The position numbers and the translations under genes were made by a program. The notes under the pieces were generated by a model. That model ran no database searches, was not told the origin of the DNA, and saw nothing but the letters and a program-made list of their open reading frames with translations. This document shows, one piece after another, positions 1 through 8,507 of a stretch of 32,302 bases of DNA (positions within the stretch are counted from its first letter, which is position 1; every line of letters begins with the position of its first letter). Origin of the DNA: an uncultured Pelagibacteraceae bacterium (lineage in GTDB: Bacteria > Pseudomonadota > Alphaproteobacteria > Pelagibacterales > Pelagibacteraceae); contig CABYUV010000012.1 of assembly GCA_902522115.1 (NCBI GenBank), positions 1-32,302 on the forward strand, in the 5' to 3' direction.

Positions 1-530
1 GGGCAGCTGGAATTCATATAATTATGGCAACCCAAAGACCAAGTGTGGACGTCATCACTGGGACGATTAAAGCCAATTTTCCTACACGGATTTCTTTTCA
101 AGTAACATCAAAAATAGATAGTAGAACTATTCTGGGAGAGCAGGGTGCCGAACAGTTGCTGGGTAAAGGAGATATGCTTTACATGTCATCTGCAAATAGA
201 ATAGTGAGAATACACGCACCATTTGTTTCAGACAATGAAATAGAAAAAATTAACAACTTTATACGATCACAGGCAGAACCAGATTATGTTGATGAGATAC
301 TAAATTTTGCTGACGAAAAAGAAATTGGCGAAAATCAAAATTTAGGAGATAAAGACCAATTGTACCAACAAGCTATAGAAATAATTAGGTCTGAAGGTAA
401 AGCTTCTACTTCATTTTTACAAAGAAAACTTCAAATTGGTTATAATAGAGCTGCAAGAATAATTGATATGATGGAAGCTGATGGAATAGTAAGTAAAGCC
501 AATCATGTTGGTAAAAGAGATGTCCTTTGA
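1..530 (+). CDS. ftsK: DNA translocase FtsK, C-terminal part (5' end off window)
   Basis: The reading frame is open from base 3 through the left edge, so the first in-frame ATG at 24 is internal, not a start. The first residues read [20 protein letters not shown], the conserved end of the FtsK/SpoIIIE motor domain (family version [20 protein letters not shown]). This is followed by [14 protein letters not shown] and a C-terminal winged-helix gamma domain (about the last 60 residues, [20 protein letters not shown]) that reads KOPS-type polarity sequences in the family. FtsK is a septum-anchored, hexameric ATP-driven DNA pump that clears the chromosome terminus at division; the membrane anchor and Walker A lie outside the window. 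The TGA stop overlaps the ATG of lolA by one base (TGATG), so the two are probably co-translated, an arrangement I recall as common in alphaproteobacteria. Confidence 0.96.
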   Translation, partial: [175 protein letters not shown]

Positions 531-1075
531 TGTTTAAATTATTATTAATTTTTTTTTTTACTTTTATAACTTTTAATTCAAAAGCTGACAATAGAGATAA
601 AATAATTCAAAATTTAAACAATACTTTAAATTTTAGTTTTAAATTTGAGCAAAATATAAATGGAAAAATTGAAAGTGGAAATTGTACTGTCGAATATCCA
701 AAAAAAATATATTGTAATTATCATAAGAATAATAAAGTTTTAGTTTCAAACGGTAAGTCTTTAGTGATCAAAACAATATCAAGTTATTATCGCTACCCCA
801 TTGAAAAAACTCCACTTAATTTTATTTTAGATAAAAACTTTCTAATTAATAAAATTTATAGTCTAGAAGAAAGAATTATAGATGACTCATATATAAGTTA
901 CAGCATTATAGAAAATAAAAACAAAACAGAAGTATTTTTTGATGTTATTTCACTTGAATTAATTGGATGGCAAACTAAAGATATATATCAAAATACATCC
1001 CTAACAATGCTTAGCTCGATTTCCAAAAATCAAAAAATTAAAAAAAAAATATTTAAATTGCCAGTTCAAAACTAA
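530..1075 (+). CDS. lolA: Outer-membrane lipoprotein carrier protein LolA-like
   Basis: About 181 residues from the ATG at 530; a TTG one codon upstream is also possible but the ATG fits the TGATG junction with ftsK. The N-terminus is a signal peptide: a short basic start, a Phe/Leu/Ile-rich core (FKLLLIFFFTF) and a likely cleavage after SKA. The rest has the LolA layout: an early stretch with FKFEQNINGKIESGNCTVEY, where the family has a Q-x-G-F-x-Q/K type opening, then FDVISLELIGWQTKD, typical of the second beta-sheet half. In the family LolA ferries lipoproteins across the periplasm from LolCDE to LolB. Sequence is diverged, so the call leans on the ftsK-lolA neighbourhood as well as the fold pattern. 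Its TAA overlaps the TAG of the convergent GNAT gene (CTAA, 1072-1075). Confidence 0.8.
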   Translation: MFKLLLIFFFTFITFNSKADNRDKIIQNLNNTLNFSFKFEQNINGKIESGNCTVEYPKKIYCNYHKNNKVLVSNGKSLVIKTISSYYRYPIEKTPLNFILDKNFLINKIYSLEERIIDDSYISYSIIENKNKTEVFFDVISLELIGWQTKDIYQNTSLTMLSSISKNQKIKKKIFKLPVQN

Positions 1076-1575
1076 ATTTTTACAATCTCAGATTTAAATA
1101 TTTTCATTCCTCTGGCAACATAATTATTGAGGGCATTTTTATGATCTAATGAACAAGTATGTAACCAAACTCTATTTACATTTTTATTAAAAGATTTTTT
1201 TATAGCTTCAGATAATAAATAAGAGCCTAATTTTTTATTTTGATATTCTTCAAGAATACCAAAATAAGCTATTTCAACCTCATTTTTTTCATAGTGAAAA
1301 ATTAATTCAAAAAATCCTACAAGATCATCTTTGTTTTTAAGCACATAGGTCTTAACTTTTTCACTTGAAACATAATCAATCCATTTTTGTTCATCCCAAA
1401 TTAATCTATCTACCCATTTATGCTTTTTACCAATATTTTTATAAAAAAACTTATTTAATTGAAAATTAATTGGATCTAATAGAATTAATACATAATTATT
1501 GGAAGGATTAATCCCCTCTTTCAGATCATTTATTGAGTTTATTTCTAAGTAATTCCTTTCAACTTCCTCTGTCAC
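1072..1575 (-). CDS. GNAT-family N-acetyltransferase
   Basis: 167 residues with a GTG start that overlaps the hinT stop (GTGA), marking translational coupling at the tail of the histidine operon. The acetyl-CoA binding motif A is visible around residues 103-122: YFGILEEYQNKKLGSYLLSE, matching the family pattern with the Q/R-x-x-G/K-x-G/S pyrophosphate loop (here QNKKLGS). The following VNRVWLHTCSLDHKNALNNY segment is the usual motif B (a CoA-side helix with an N-A-L-x-x-Y ending). Members transfer an acetyl group from acetyl-CoA to an amine of a protein, antibiotic or small metabolite; substrate cannot be told from sequence. There is no signal peptide, so it is cytosolic. The co-transcription with his genes may be positional only. 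Confidence 0.85.
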   Translation of the reverse strand: MTEEVERNYLEINSINDLKEGINPSNNYVLILLDPINFQLNKFFYKNIGKKHKWVDRLIWDEQKWIDYVSSEKVKTYVLKNKDDLVGFFELIFHYEKNEVEIAYFGILEEYQNKKLGSYLLSEAIKKSFNKNVNRVWLHTCSLDHKNALNNYVARGMKIFKSEIVKI

Positions 1576-1937
1576 TGAACCATTTTCCCAACTTTTTCAC
1601 CTCCAAACAAGTGAAAATGCAAGTGAGGGACCTCTTGACCGCCGTGATCACTAATATTCGCTAAGGCTCTATAACCATTGCCAGCTTCTGAGGAAATTCC
1701 AAGCTTTTTAGCGACAATATTAATTCCTTTTAATAATCCAACCATCTCTTCAGATGTTGCGTTTGAACTAAAATCATCCAGATCAACATATTTTCCCTTT
1801 GGAATTACTAGAGCGTGAATTTTTTTTTGTGGATTTATGTCATGAAATGACAAAACAAAATCATCTTCATAAATTTTCTTACAGGGTATCTCACCTCTTA
1901 AAATTTTTGCAAAAATATTATTTTCATCGTAACTCAT
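1572..1937 (-). CDS. hinT: HIT-family nucleotide hydrolase (HinT-like)
   Basis: 121 residues, the normal size of a HinT/PKCI-type protein. The name-giving histidine triad is near the C-terminus: HLHFHLFGG with the alternating histidines at about 105, 107 and 109, the middle part of which acts as the AMP-accepting nucleophile region in the family. The N-terminal NIFAKILRGEIPCKKIYEDD is the classic HIT opening, and FHDINPQKKIHALVIPK the central strand. These enzymes cleave adenosine phosphoramidates and related AMP-lysine adducts in the cytosol. The ATG overlaps the stop of hisE (ATGA), so it is a downstream member of the his operon; hisE-hinT adjacency is common in alphaproteobacteria. Confidence 0.95.
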   Translation of the reverse strand: MSYDENNIFAKILRGEIPCKKIYEDDFVLSFHDINPQKKIHALVIPKGKYVDLDDFSSNATSEEMVGLLKGINIVAKKLGISSEAGNGYRALANISDHGGQEVPHLHFHLFGGEKVGKMVQ

Positions 1938-2206
1938 GTTTTTCTTTTTTCTAATTCTTGCATTACATCTTCAACTTTTACATCATTAGCTTCAAGATAA
2001 ACCAATAAATGATAAAAGACATCAGCAGCCTCATGAATCTTGTTTGTATTTTCCTCAACTGATTCTATCAACTCATCGATTTCCTCTAAAACTTTTGCTT
2101 TACTAAGTGACTTATCAGCAAGTAACTTATTGGTATATGAACCTTCGATAGGAGAAGATTTTCTATCTCTTGTAAGTTTTATTAAGTTTTCTAATGTATT
2201 AAGCAT
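1934..2206 (-). CDS. hisE: Phosphoribosyl-ATP pyrophosphatase HisE
   Basis: 90 residues, all-alpha MazG-like pyrophosphohydrolase that removes pyrophosphate from phosphoribosyl-ATP, second step of histidine synthesis. Visible motifs: SPIEGSYTNKLL near residue 18 (family S-P-x-x-S-Y-T-x-x-L-L), KVLEEIDELIESVEE with the metal-binding E-E-x-x-E/D pattern, and EAADVFYHLLVYLE, where the family has E-x-A-D-x-x-Y-H. The HisI cyclohydrolase that follows in the pathway is not fused here and not in the window. It lies 1 bp downstream of the hisF stop and overlaps hinT by four bases. Confidence 0.96.
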   Translation of the reverse strand: MLNTLENLIKLTRDRKSSPIEGSYTNKLLADKSLSKAKVLEEIDELIESVEENTNKIHEAADVFYHLLVYLEANDVKVEDVMQELEKRKT

Positions 2207-2207
2207 C

Positions 2208-2963
2208 TTAAATTCTAACAGGAATTCCTTTTTTATCCAAATATTCCTTGGCTTCTTTTACTGAGTATTTGCCATAGTGAAATATTGACGCCGCTAAAAC
2301 TGCACTAGCTTTTCCTAATTTAATTCCATCTACCAAATGATCTAAATTACCTACGCCGCCAGATGCGATAACTGGGATATTTACTTTAGATGATATTTCA
2401 GACATTAAATCGATATCATAACCAACTTGAGTACCATCTCTATCCATAGAAGTAACAAGAAGCTCACCTGCCCCACTATCTTCCATTTTTTTCACAAATT
2501 CTAGTGCGTCAATTCTAGTATTATTCCTTCCACCATGAGTAAAAATTTCCCACTTTTCAGCATTTTTTTTAGCATCAATAGCAACAACAATACACTGTGA
2601 ACCAAATTTTTTAGAGCTTTCGACTACTACGTTTGAATTTTGAACAGCGGCAGTGTTAATTGACACTTTATCTGCCCCACAATTTAATAGCTTATTAATA
2701 TCCTCGATAGTTCTAACACCACCACCGACGGTAAGTGGAACAAAGCATTTCTTTGAAGTTTTCTCTACAACATCATAAATAGTTTCTCTATTTTCATTTG
2801 AAGCAGTGATATCTAAAAAACAAATTTCATCTGCTCCCCCATCGGAATAAATTTTTGCTTGTTCAACTGGATCACCAGCATCTTTTAGATCAATAAAGTT
2901 AATGCCTTTGACTACTCGGCCATTTTTAACATCTAGACAAGGTATAATTCTATTCTTAAGCAT
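2208..2963 (-). CDS. hisF: Imidazole glycerol phosphate synthase, cyclase subunit HisF
   Basis: 251 residues, full length for HisF. The (beta/alpha)8-barrel signature is clear: [16 protein letters not shown] at the start with the catalytic Asp11, the second catalytic Asp near 130 in [13 protein letters not shown], phosphate-binding loops LTVGGGVRT and VIASGGVGN, and [13 protein letters not shown]. HisF uses ammonia tunnelled from HisH to convert PRFAR into imidazole glycerol phosphate and AICAR. Its start overlaps the end of hisA by eight bases, and hisH lies upstream in the same operon, so both halves of the heterodimer are co-expressed. Confidence 0.98.
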   Translation of the reverse strand: MLKNRIIPCLDVKNGRVVKGINFIDLKDAGDPVEQAKIYSDGGADEICFLDITASNENRETIYDVVEKTSKKCFVPLTVGGGVRTIEDINKLLNCGADKVSINTAAVQNSNVVVESSKKFGSQCIVVAIDAKKNAEKWEIFTHGGRNNTRIDALEFVKKMEDSGAGELLVTSMDRDGTQVGYDIDLMSEISSKVNIPVIASGGVGNLDHLVDGIKLGKASAVLAASIFHYGKYSVKEAKEYLDKKGIPVRI

Positions 2964-3681
2964 CTATCTCGTTAGCCAATTCTTCTAATTTAATATCGCC
3001 ATCATAAATTGCTTTTCCTACTATTATGCCTTCAATATTTTTATTATTTAATTCCTTTGCTTTTTTAATATCATCTATAGAAGAAACTCCACCAGATATA
3101 ATTACTGGGCAACTAGAGTTATCAGCAATCTTTGCTGTTTCTTCAAAATTAGGACCTTGCTTCATCCCATCTCTATTTATATCGGTATAAATCAATCTAC
3201 TTACTCCATAGTCATTTACTTTTTTCAGATAATCTAGTGTAAGTTGGTTAGAATTTTCTTTCCAACCTGATACAGACAAGTATCCATCTTTAGCATCCAA
3301 ACCTAAAGCAATTTTATTTGGAAATTTTTCACAGGAATCTTTTAAAAAGTTTTTATCTTTTATGGCTGCGCTTCCTAAAATTACTTTTTCTACTCCAGTA
3401 TCTAAGTATTTTTGAATACTTTCAAAACTTCTTACTCCTCCTCCGATTTCAATTTTGAGATCAAATTTGGTAACTATTTCTTGGATAATATCTAAATTAA
3501 CTGTTTCGCCAGTTAAGGCCCCATCCAAATCAACTATATGTAAATTTTTAAAACCACTATCTTTAAATTTTTTGGCTTGTTCAACTGGGGAAATATTATA
3601 TTCAGTTTTTCTATCAAAATCTCCTTTAATAAGCCGAACACATTTTTTTTCTTTTATATCGATAGCTGGAAAAATTTTCAT
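2956..3681 (-). CDS. hisA: ProFAR isomerase HisA
   Basis: 241 residues. The half-barrel repeat shared with HisF is visible: [19 protein letters not shown] with the catalytic Asp8, IEIGGGVRS for the first phosphate loop, [22 protein letters not shown] with the second Asp, and VIISGGVSS for the second phosphate loop. The enzyme opens the ribose ring of ProFAR to PRFAR in the cytosol. In other alphaproteobacteria hisH is commonly directly upstream; here an FkbM methyltransferase gene ends 9 bp before the hisA start and separates the two. Confidence 0.98.
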   Translation of the reverse strand: MKIFPAIDIKEKKCVRLIKGDFDRKTEYNISPVEQAKKFKDSGFKNLHIVDLDGALTGETVNLDIIQEIVTKFDLKIEIGGGVRSFESIQKYLDTGVEKVILGSAAIKDKNFLKDSCEKFPNKIALGLDAKDGYLSVSGWKENSNQLTLDYLKKVNDYGVSRLIYTDINRDGMKQGPNFEETAKIADNSSCPVIISGGVSSIDDIKKAKELNNKNIEGIIVGKAIYDGDIKLEELANEIDA

Positions 3682-3690
3682 AATTAAATT

Positions 3691-4455
3691 TTAAAAATTG
3701 CTATATACATAGTCTAATCTAAATCTAGATTTAAATATCTGTTTATAATTATTTTTTATTAAAAAATCGTTAACGTCACTAAATTTAACATCCCCCGACT
3801 CAACAAGGATTATACATTTATTTTCTTTTAAATTTTTAGCCAAACCTTTTAAAACACATAATTCATGACCCTCTACATCAATTTTTATGCATAATTTTTC
3901 ATTTTTATAATTTAACAACTCGTCCCCAACTTTTAAGTTTGTCTCAAAAATTTTAGAATTATTAATGTCATGATTATCTTCTAAAATGACTGAATTTGTT
4001 TTAGGATAACCATGTTTATACCAAGTTATCATTTTCACTTTTTTTTGAATATCTGAAAGACCATAATTAAATATCTCTATATTTTTAAAAAAATTTTTAT
4101 TTAATGTTTTTTTAAACTTCTCAAACGCCTCTAGATTGGGCTCATAAGCTTTAACTTTTAAGTTTTTGAATTTATTTGCAAAATAAAAAGAAAAATATCC
4201 TGAATTAGCACCTATGTCCAAAAAGCTTGAAATAGAATATTTAAAAAATTGATCCTCCAAAAAACTTACAGAGTCATGCTCATATTCTTTATAAAGAATT
4301 ATTTTTCGATCTATCGGATCTAAAAAATCTAAATAAAATAAAATATTATTTATTTTATAAAAACCTTTATTTTTGTTTAATAATTTTAAAACTTTTATTC
4401 CAATTGATGGTATTAGCCTTTTAAAAATTGGTAAATTTAAAATCAACCTTATCAT
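3691..4455 (-). CDS. FkbM-family SAM-dependent methyltransferase
   Basis: 254 residues. The SAM-binding motif I is at about 78-92 (FLDIGANSGYFSFYF), followed by VKAYEPNLEAF (ribose-binding acidic strand) and the FkbM hallmark CIKIDVEGHELCVLKGL near residue 190. Family members methylate hydroxyls of sugars, polyketides or other small molecules; FkbM itself makes a methoxy group on FK506, and bacterial relatives often sit in polysaccharide clusters. No signal peptide or membrane segment is obvious. It sits inside the histidine operon, overlapping the hisH stop by one base and ending 9 bp before hisA, so it must be read on the his mRNA. It has no known role in histidine synthesis; I take it as an insertion. 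Its composition (Lys, Asn, Phe rich) is even more AT-biased than the his genes. Confidence 0.88.
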   Translation of the reverse strand: MIRLILNLPIFKRLIPSIGIKVLKLLNKNKGFYKINNILFYLDFLDPIDRKIILYKEYEHDSVSFLEDQFFKYSISSFLDIGANSGYFSFYFANKFKNLKVKAYEPNLEAFEKFKKTLNKNFFKNIEIFNYGLSDIQKKVKMITWYKHGYPKTNSVILEDNHDINNSKIFETNLKVGDELLNYKNEKLCIKIDVEGHELCVLKGLAKNLKENKCIILVESGDVKFSDVNDFLIKNNYKQIFKSRFRLDYVYSNF

Positions 4456-5081
4456 TAAAGATTAATAAAATTTTCAATTATTTTTAAACCAAGCCTATCG
4501 CTCTTTTCTGGGTGAAACTGCGTTCCAAAAATATTATCTTTCTCTACAGCACAGACTATCTTTGATGAATAATCTATTGTTGCAATAATTACACTTTTCT
4601 CCTCTGGAATAAATTCATAACTATGAACAAAATACATGTGTGATTTATTATCTATATTTTTAAAAATCTTACTCTCCTTAAGAATATTTAGTTGATTCCA
4701 GCCAATATGAGGAAGTTTGTAATTTCCATTTTGATTATCTATTTTCGATACTTTTCCTGGTATCCAACTAAGTCCTTTTGTTTCACTTTCCTCGTAACCA
4801 ATATCTGCAAACATTTGCAGCCCAACACAAATTCCTAGAAGAGGTTTTTTATGATTTGTTGCAAAATCATCTAAAACATCAACCAAGCCTTTGATATTGT
4901 TTAGTGCATCAACACAACTTTTAAACGAACCTTGTCCTGGCAGAACCAGTTTATCACTTGATTTAATTTTATTTAGATCGGTAGTCACTTCGATTTTTAC
5001 TTTTTCTTTAGCAACCTCCTTAAAAGAGTTTATTACTGAGCTTATATTGCCCGAATTATAATCAACAATTGTAACGTTCAT
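4455..5081 (-). CDS. hisH: Imidazole glycerol phosphate synthase, glutaminase subunit HisH
   Basis: 208 residues, class I glutamine amidotransferase. The catalytic triad is in place: nucleophile Cys85 in GICVGLQMF, and His190 and Glu192 in FGTQFHPEKSD. The N-terminal VTIVDYNSGNISSVINSF is the usual HisH opening, VLPGQGSF forms the oxyanion region. It hydrolyses glutamine and passes ammonia to HisF. It lies 5 bp downstream of hisB in the operon. The one-base overlap with the following FkbM gene keeps coupling intact despite the insertion. Confidence 0.98.
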   Translation of the reverse strand: MNVTIVDYNSGNISSVINSFKEVAKEKVKIEVTTDLNKIKSSDKLVLPGQGSFKSCVDALNNIKGLVDVLDDFATNHKKPLLGICVGLQMFADIGYEESETKGLSWIPGKVSKIDNQNGNYKLPHIGWNQLNILKESKIFKNIDNKSHMYFVHSYEFIPEEKSVIIATIDYSSKIVCAVEKDNIFGTQFHPEKSDRLGLKIIENFINL

Positions 5082-5086
5082 TAAAC

Positions 5087-5677
5087 TTATAATGAGCCTT
5101 TAGTTGATGGAATACTTTTCTTGTTTCTTGGATCCATCTCTAACGCAGCTCTTAATGATCTTGCTAAAGCTTTGTAGCAAGATTCAATTATGTGGTGGCT
5201 ATTATCCCCGTATATATTTTCAACATGCATGGTAATACCTGCAGATTGGGAAAAAGCTTGGAACCATTCTTTAAACAACTCCGTATCCATCTCGCCGAGT
5301 TTCTCGACTTTTAATTTTACTTTCCAAATTAAATAAGGTCTGTTTGAAACATCAATCGCAACTCTTGTTAATGTTTCATCCATTGGAATAACTGTGTGCG
5401 CATATCTTTTTATTCCAACAAATTTTTTTGCAGCTTTTTTTAAAGCCTCTCCAAGTGCAATGCCTGTATCTTCTGTAGTATGGTGGAGATCAATATGTGT
5501 ATCTCCTTTTGCTTTTACTTTTAAATCAATTAATGAATGCTTTGATAACTGCTCAAGCATATGATCTAGAAAACCTATACCAGTGTCAATTTGGTACTTA
5601 CCTTTACCATCAATGTTTACTTCAACATTGATACTAGTTTCTTTAGTTTTTCGGGACACTTTTCCTTTTCTAGCCAT
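5087..5677 (-). CDS. hisB: Imidazoleglycerol-phosphate dehydratase HisB (monofunctional)
   Basis: 196 residues, the monofunctional dehydratase without the phosphatase domain found in enterics. The manganese-binding motifs are present twice: [14 protein letters not shown] around 35-48 and HHTTEDTG at 65-72, with the later partner motifs near [14 protein letters not shown]. It converts imidazole glycerol phosphate to imidazole acetol phosphate. It is the first gene of the leftward his operon; a promoter can be read immediately upstream (5689-5717) and leaves almost no 5' leader. It diverges from hslV across 89 bp. Confidence 0.98.
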   Translation of the reverse strand: MARKGKVSRKTKETSINVEVNIDGKGKYQIDTGIGFLDHMLEQLSKHSLIDLKVKAKGDTHIDLHHTTEDTGIALGEALKKAAKKFVGIKRYAHTVIPMDETLTRVAIDVSNRPYLIWKVKLKVEKLGEMDTELFKEWFQAFSQSAGITMHVENIYGDNSHHIIESCYKALARSLRAALEMDPRNKKSIPSTKGSL

Positions 5678-5688
5678 ATATTTTTAAT

Positions 5689-5717
5689 GGTATACATACA
5701 TAATCCCACTATATCAA
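5689..5717 (-). promoter_or_regulatory. Sigma-70-type promoter of the his operon
   Basis: Read on the minus strand: -35 TTGATA (5717-5712, 5/6 to TTGACA), spacer exactly 17 nt, -10 TATACC (5694-5689, 4/6 to TATAAT). The expected start point is about 5682-5683, only 5-6 nt before the hisB ATG at 5677, so no Shine-Dalgarno would fit in the leader. Not experimentally supported. Confidence 0.45.
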
Positions 5718-5731
5718 TATCAGTCTGAACA

Positions 5732-5760
5732 CTTGAAGTATCAAAAATAGTTACCATTTA
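5732..5760 (+). promoter_or_regulatory. Sigma-32 (RpoH) like heat-shock promoter of hslVU
   Basis: CTTGAA at 5732-5737, a 14-nt spacer, then TACCATTTA at 5752-5760. The sigma-32 consensus is CTTGAA, 13-15 nt, CCCCATNTA, so the -35 core is exact and the -10 matches 7 of 9. hslVU is a classic heat-shock operon, which makes the match meaningful. The start point expected 6-7 nt after the -10 falls at about 5766-5767, i.e. on the hslV ATG itself. Confidence 0.6.
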
Positions 5761-5766
5761 TTAGAT

Positions 5767-6282
5767 ATGACAACAATTGTGTTAGTTAGAAAAAATAATG
5801 AAGTAGTAGTTGCTGGTGATGGACAAGTAAGTATGGGAAATACTGTTGTTAAAAGCACTGCTTCAAAAGTCAGAAAAATTGAAAAAAGAGATGTAGTTGC
5901 AGGATTTGCAGGGTCAACTGCTGATGCTTTAACTTTATTTGAAAGGTTAGAAGGAAAATTAGAAAAACATGCTGGTAATTTATCAAGAGCCGCTGTTGAA
6001 TTAGCTAAAGATTGGAGAACAGATAAATATTTAAGAAGACTAGAAGCTTTAATGGCTGTTGGAGATAAAAATAACAGTTATATCATTTCTGGAACAGGAG
6101 ATGTTTTAGAGCCTGAAGGAGATGTAATTGGAATTGGTTCTGGAGGAAACTATGCATTAGCAGCTGGAAAAGTTTTAATGGAAGGTGATATGACTGCTGA
6201 AGAAGTTGCGAAAAAAGCAATCAAAGTTGCTGCAGACATATGTGTTTTTACAAATGACAATGTTAAAATTGAAAAAATATAA
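5767..6282 (+). CDS. hslV: ATP-dependent protease HslVU, peptidase subunit HslV
   Basis: 171 residues, proteasome-related Thr peptidase. The start is fixed by the conserved opening: initiator Met followed by Thr-Thr-Ile-Val, where Thr2 becomes the N-terminal catalytic nucleophile after Met removal, and [15 protein letters not shown] is the usual next block. [16 protein letters not shown] forms the later substrate-binding and Na-site region. HslV forms a dodecamer that degrades proteins unfolded by HslU in the cytosol. The TAA overlaps the hslU ATG (TAATG). No Shine-Dalgarno is seen upstream; the promoter at 5732-5760 predicts a leaderless message. Confidence 0.98.
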   Translation: MTTIVLVRKNNEVVVAGDGQVSMGNTVVKSTASKVRKIEKRDVVAGFAGSTADALTLFERLEGKLEKHAGNLSRAAVELAKDWRTDKYLRRLEALMAVGDKNNSYIISGTGDVLEPEGDVIGIGSGGNYALAAGKVLMEGDMTAEEVAKKAIKVAADICVFTNDNVKIEKI

Positions 6283-7655
6283 TGGATAATTCAAACGTAA
6301 CGCAGCTGCACCCAAAAGATAAAAATAAAAAAGAAGAAGCTTCTTTAGTGAGCTCTCTATCTCCTAGGGAAATAGTTTCAGAATTAGATAGATTTGTTGT
6401 TGGGCAAAACAAAGCTAAAAGAGCTGTTGCTGTAGCCTTGAGAAATAGATGGAGAAGACAGGCTCTCAAGGGTGAAATGAAAAATGAAGTTTTGCCAAAA
6501 AATATTTTAATGATTGGACCAACTGGTGTTGGAAAAACAGAAATTTCAAGAAGATTATCAAAATTAGCAGAAGCACCATTTGTAAAGGTGGAAGCAACTA
6601 GATTCACTGAAGTTGGATACGTCGGAAGAGATGTTGAACAAATCGTTAGAGACTTAATTGAAATTGCAATCTCAATGGAGAAAGTAAAAAAAAGAAAAGA
6701 AGTTTTTGCTCAAGCTCAAAAAGCAGCTGAAGAAAAAGTTCTAGACGCACTTGTAGGAAAAAAAGCTAGTTTAGCAACAAGGGAGAGTTTCAGAAAAAGA
6801 CTCAGAAATGGTGATTTGGATGACAATGAAATAGAAATAGTTGTAAGTGATACTGGTTCTGGTGGTGCTTCTTTTGAAATTCCTGGCATGCCAGGTGCGA
6901 ATGTTGGAATGATAAATATTGGCGAGATGATTGGTAAATCAATGGGAAATAAAGAGAAAAAAAAGAAAATGACCGTAAAAGAATCCCATGAAATTTTAAT
7001 AAATGATGAATCTGACAAATTAATTGAACAAGACAAAATTATTAAAGCTGCAAAACTTTCGACCGAAAATAATGGAATTGTGTTCTTGGATGAAATTGAC
7101 AAGATTTCAGCAAGAACAGATAGAGTTGGTGGTGATGTATCAAGAGAAGGAGTACAAAGAGATTTATTACCTTTGATAGAAGGGACTACAGTTAATACTA
7201 AACACGGACCAATAAAAACAGACCATATTTTATTTATAGCATCAGGAGCATTTCAACTTGCAAAACCATCTGATTTATTACCAGAATTACAAGGGAGGCT
7301 ACCAATTAGAGTTGAGCTTGAAGCTTTAACCAGTGAGGATTTTAAAAGAATATTAAGAGAACCAGATTTCAGTTTAATAAAACAATACATTGCACTTTTA
7401 AAAACAGAGAATGTTGATCTTGAATTTTCAGAAGATGGTATAGATGCTATTGCAAATATAGCGTCAGAGGTAAATGCAAATGTAGAAAATATAGGTGCAA
7501 GAAGATTACATACTATCATTGAGAAAATTTTAGATGAAATTAGTTTTACTGCAACTGATCGTTCAGGTGAAAAAATGATAATTGATAAAAATTATATTAA
7601 TAAAAACTTAGATAATTTAGTCAAAGATACTGATTTATCAAAATTTATTCTTTAA
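6282..7655 (+). CDS. hslU: ATP-dependent protease HslVU, ATPase subunit HslU
   Basis: 457 residues, AAA+ unfoldase partner of HslV. Walker A GPTGVGKT is at 79-86, Walker [10 protein letters not shown] near 270, and sensor-2 region [17 protein letters not shown] near the end; the C-terminus LSKFIL is the tail that docks into HslV. The family usually begins at the [16 protein letters not shown] block, here residue 27, so there is a 26-residue charged N-terminal extension ([20 protein letters not shown]); there is no other Met before the block and the ATG fits the TAATG junction with hslV. The stop lies 4 bp from the convergent sulfotransferase gene with no visible terminator hairpin. Confidence 0.98.
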   Translation: MDNSNVTQLHPKDKNKKEEASLVSSLSPREIVSELDRFVVGQNKAKRAVAVALRNRWRRQALKGEMKNEVLPKNILMIGPTGVGKTEISRRLSKLAEAPFVKVEATRFTEVGYVGRDVEQIVRDLIEIAISMEKVKKRKEVFAQAQKAAEEKVLDALVGKKASLATRESFRKRLRNGDLDDNEIEIVVSDTGSGGASFEIPGMPGANVGMINIGEMIGKSMGNKEKKKKMTVKESHEILINDESDKLIEQDKIIKAAKLSTENNGIVFLDEIDKISARTDRVGGDVSREGVQRDLLPLIEGTTVNTKHGPIKTDHILFIASGAFQLAKPSDLLPELQGRLPIRVELEALTSEDFKRILREPDFSLIKQYIALLKTENVDLEFSEDGIDAIANIASEVNANVENIGARRLHTIIEKILDEISFTATDRSGEKMIIDKNYINKNLDNLVKDTDLSKFIL

Positions 7656-7659
7656 AAAC

Positions 7660-8499
7660 TTATATATAACCCAATTCTTTCATCTCTTTTTGACACACTT
7701 CTTCAATCATATTCTTAGTTTTCAAATCTAAATAGTTTTTCCACTGTTTAGTTTTGCCACTTCTAAAAAAATTAATTTTATTACCTTTGTCGTCTTTTTT
7801 TGACTCATGGAAACCTTTTTCTTTCTCAAGTTTTTTCAATTTTTCAAATTTGATTTGCTCTAAAACTTTTTTTATTTTCTTTTCGTTTATGTCAAAATCC
7901 ATTTTTGTTAAATTTTTTATAAAAAAAAGAATTTTTTCGAAATATTTTTCATCATTTAGCACTAAGTCTTCATATTTAATTAATAAATACTTGTTAATAT
8001 TATTAAATACTTTCCATGAATTATAGTTATATGACCAGGATCCTAAATATATTGGAATCCTATCTTTGATTTCAGCACCTAAAATATAATTTTGATTTAT
8101 CATTTTTAGAGTTTGCTCTATAGTCTGATTGTTATGATGAGCATAAGAAATCACCACATCTCTTGGATCTCTGACAATATAGATAACACCTAATGTATTG
8201 TTCAAGTCGGTAAAGCTATAGCCATCCATTTTTACAAAACTAGAATGCGTTTTCCAAAACTGAAAACCATTTTTATTTTGGTTAATTAATTTTTGTACAT
8301 TTAAATGATTTTTTGCAATTTCATGCCTATTACTTATATCAACTCCAAGTTCTGTAAATAATTTATTATTGGGATATTGTTTTATATTCTTAAGTAAATC
8401 AAAGTTAAAATTCCCATCTTTAGAAAAAAAATATGTAGAAAGAAATGATCTTAAGAATGTGTTTCCACTTTTTGGATATGAGGCTAGCCACAAAATCAT
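7660..8499 (-). CDS. PAPS-dependent sulfotransferase (Sulfotransfer_1 family)
   Basis: 279 residues. The PAPS 5'-phosphosulfate loop is at the N-terminus (residues 7-17, SYPKSGNTFLR), the 3'-phosphate motif is around 108-123 (GVIYIVRDPRDVVISY), and the C-terminal family motif appears as FFRSGKTKQWKNYL near 246-259 (compare R-K-G-x-x-G-x-W-K). A catalytic His is likely in KTHSSFV. Members move sulfate from PAPS onto hydroxyls of carbohydrates, lipids or small molecules in the cytosol. Substrate is unknown. It lies between hslU and the smr gene, tightly packed, upstream of no clear partner; like the FkbM gene it looks like an accessory surface- or small-molecule-modification gene dropped into a conserved housekeeping stretch. 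Confidence 0.9.
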   Translation of the reverse strand: MILWLASYPKSGNTFLRSFLSTYFFSKDGNFNFDLLKNIKQYPNNKLFTELGVDISNRHEIAKNHLNVQKLINQNKNGFQFWKTHSSFVKMDGYSFTDLNNTLGVIYIVRDPRDVVISYAHHNNQTIEQTLKMINQNYILGAEIKDRIPIYLGSWSYNYNSWKVFNNINKYLLIKYEDLVLNDEKYFEKILFFIKNLTKMDFDINEKKIKKVLEQIKFEKLKKLEKEKGFHESKKDDKGNKINFFRSGKTKQWKNYLDLKTKNMIEEVCQKEMKELGYI

Positions 8500-8507
8500 A
8501 ATTTAAT

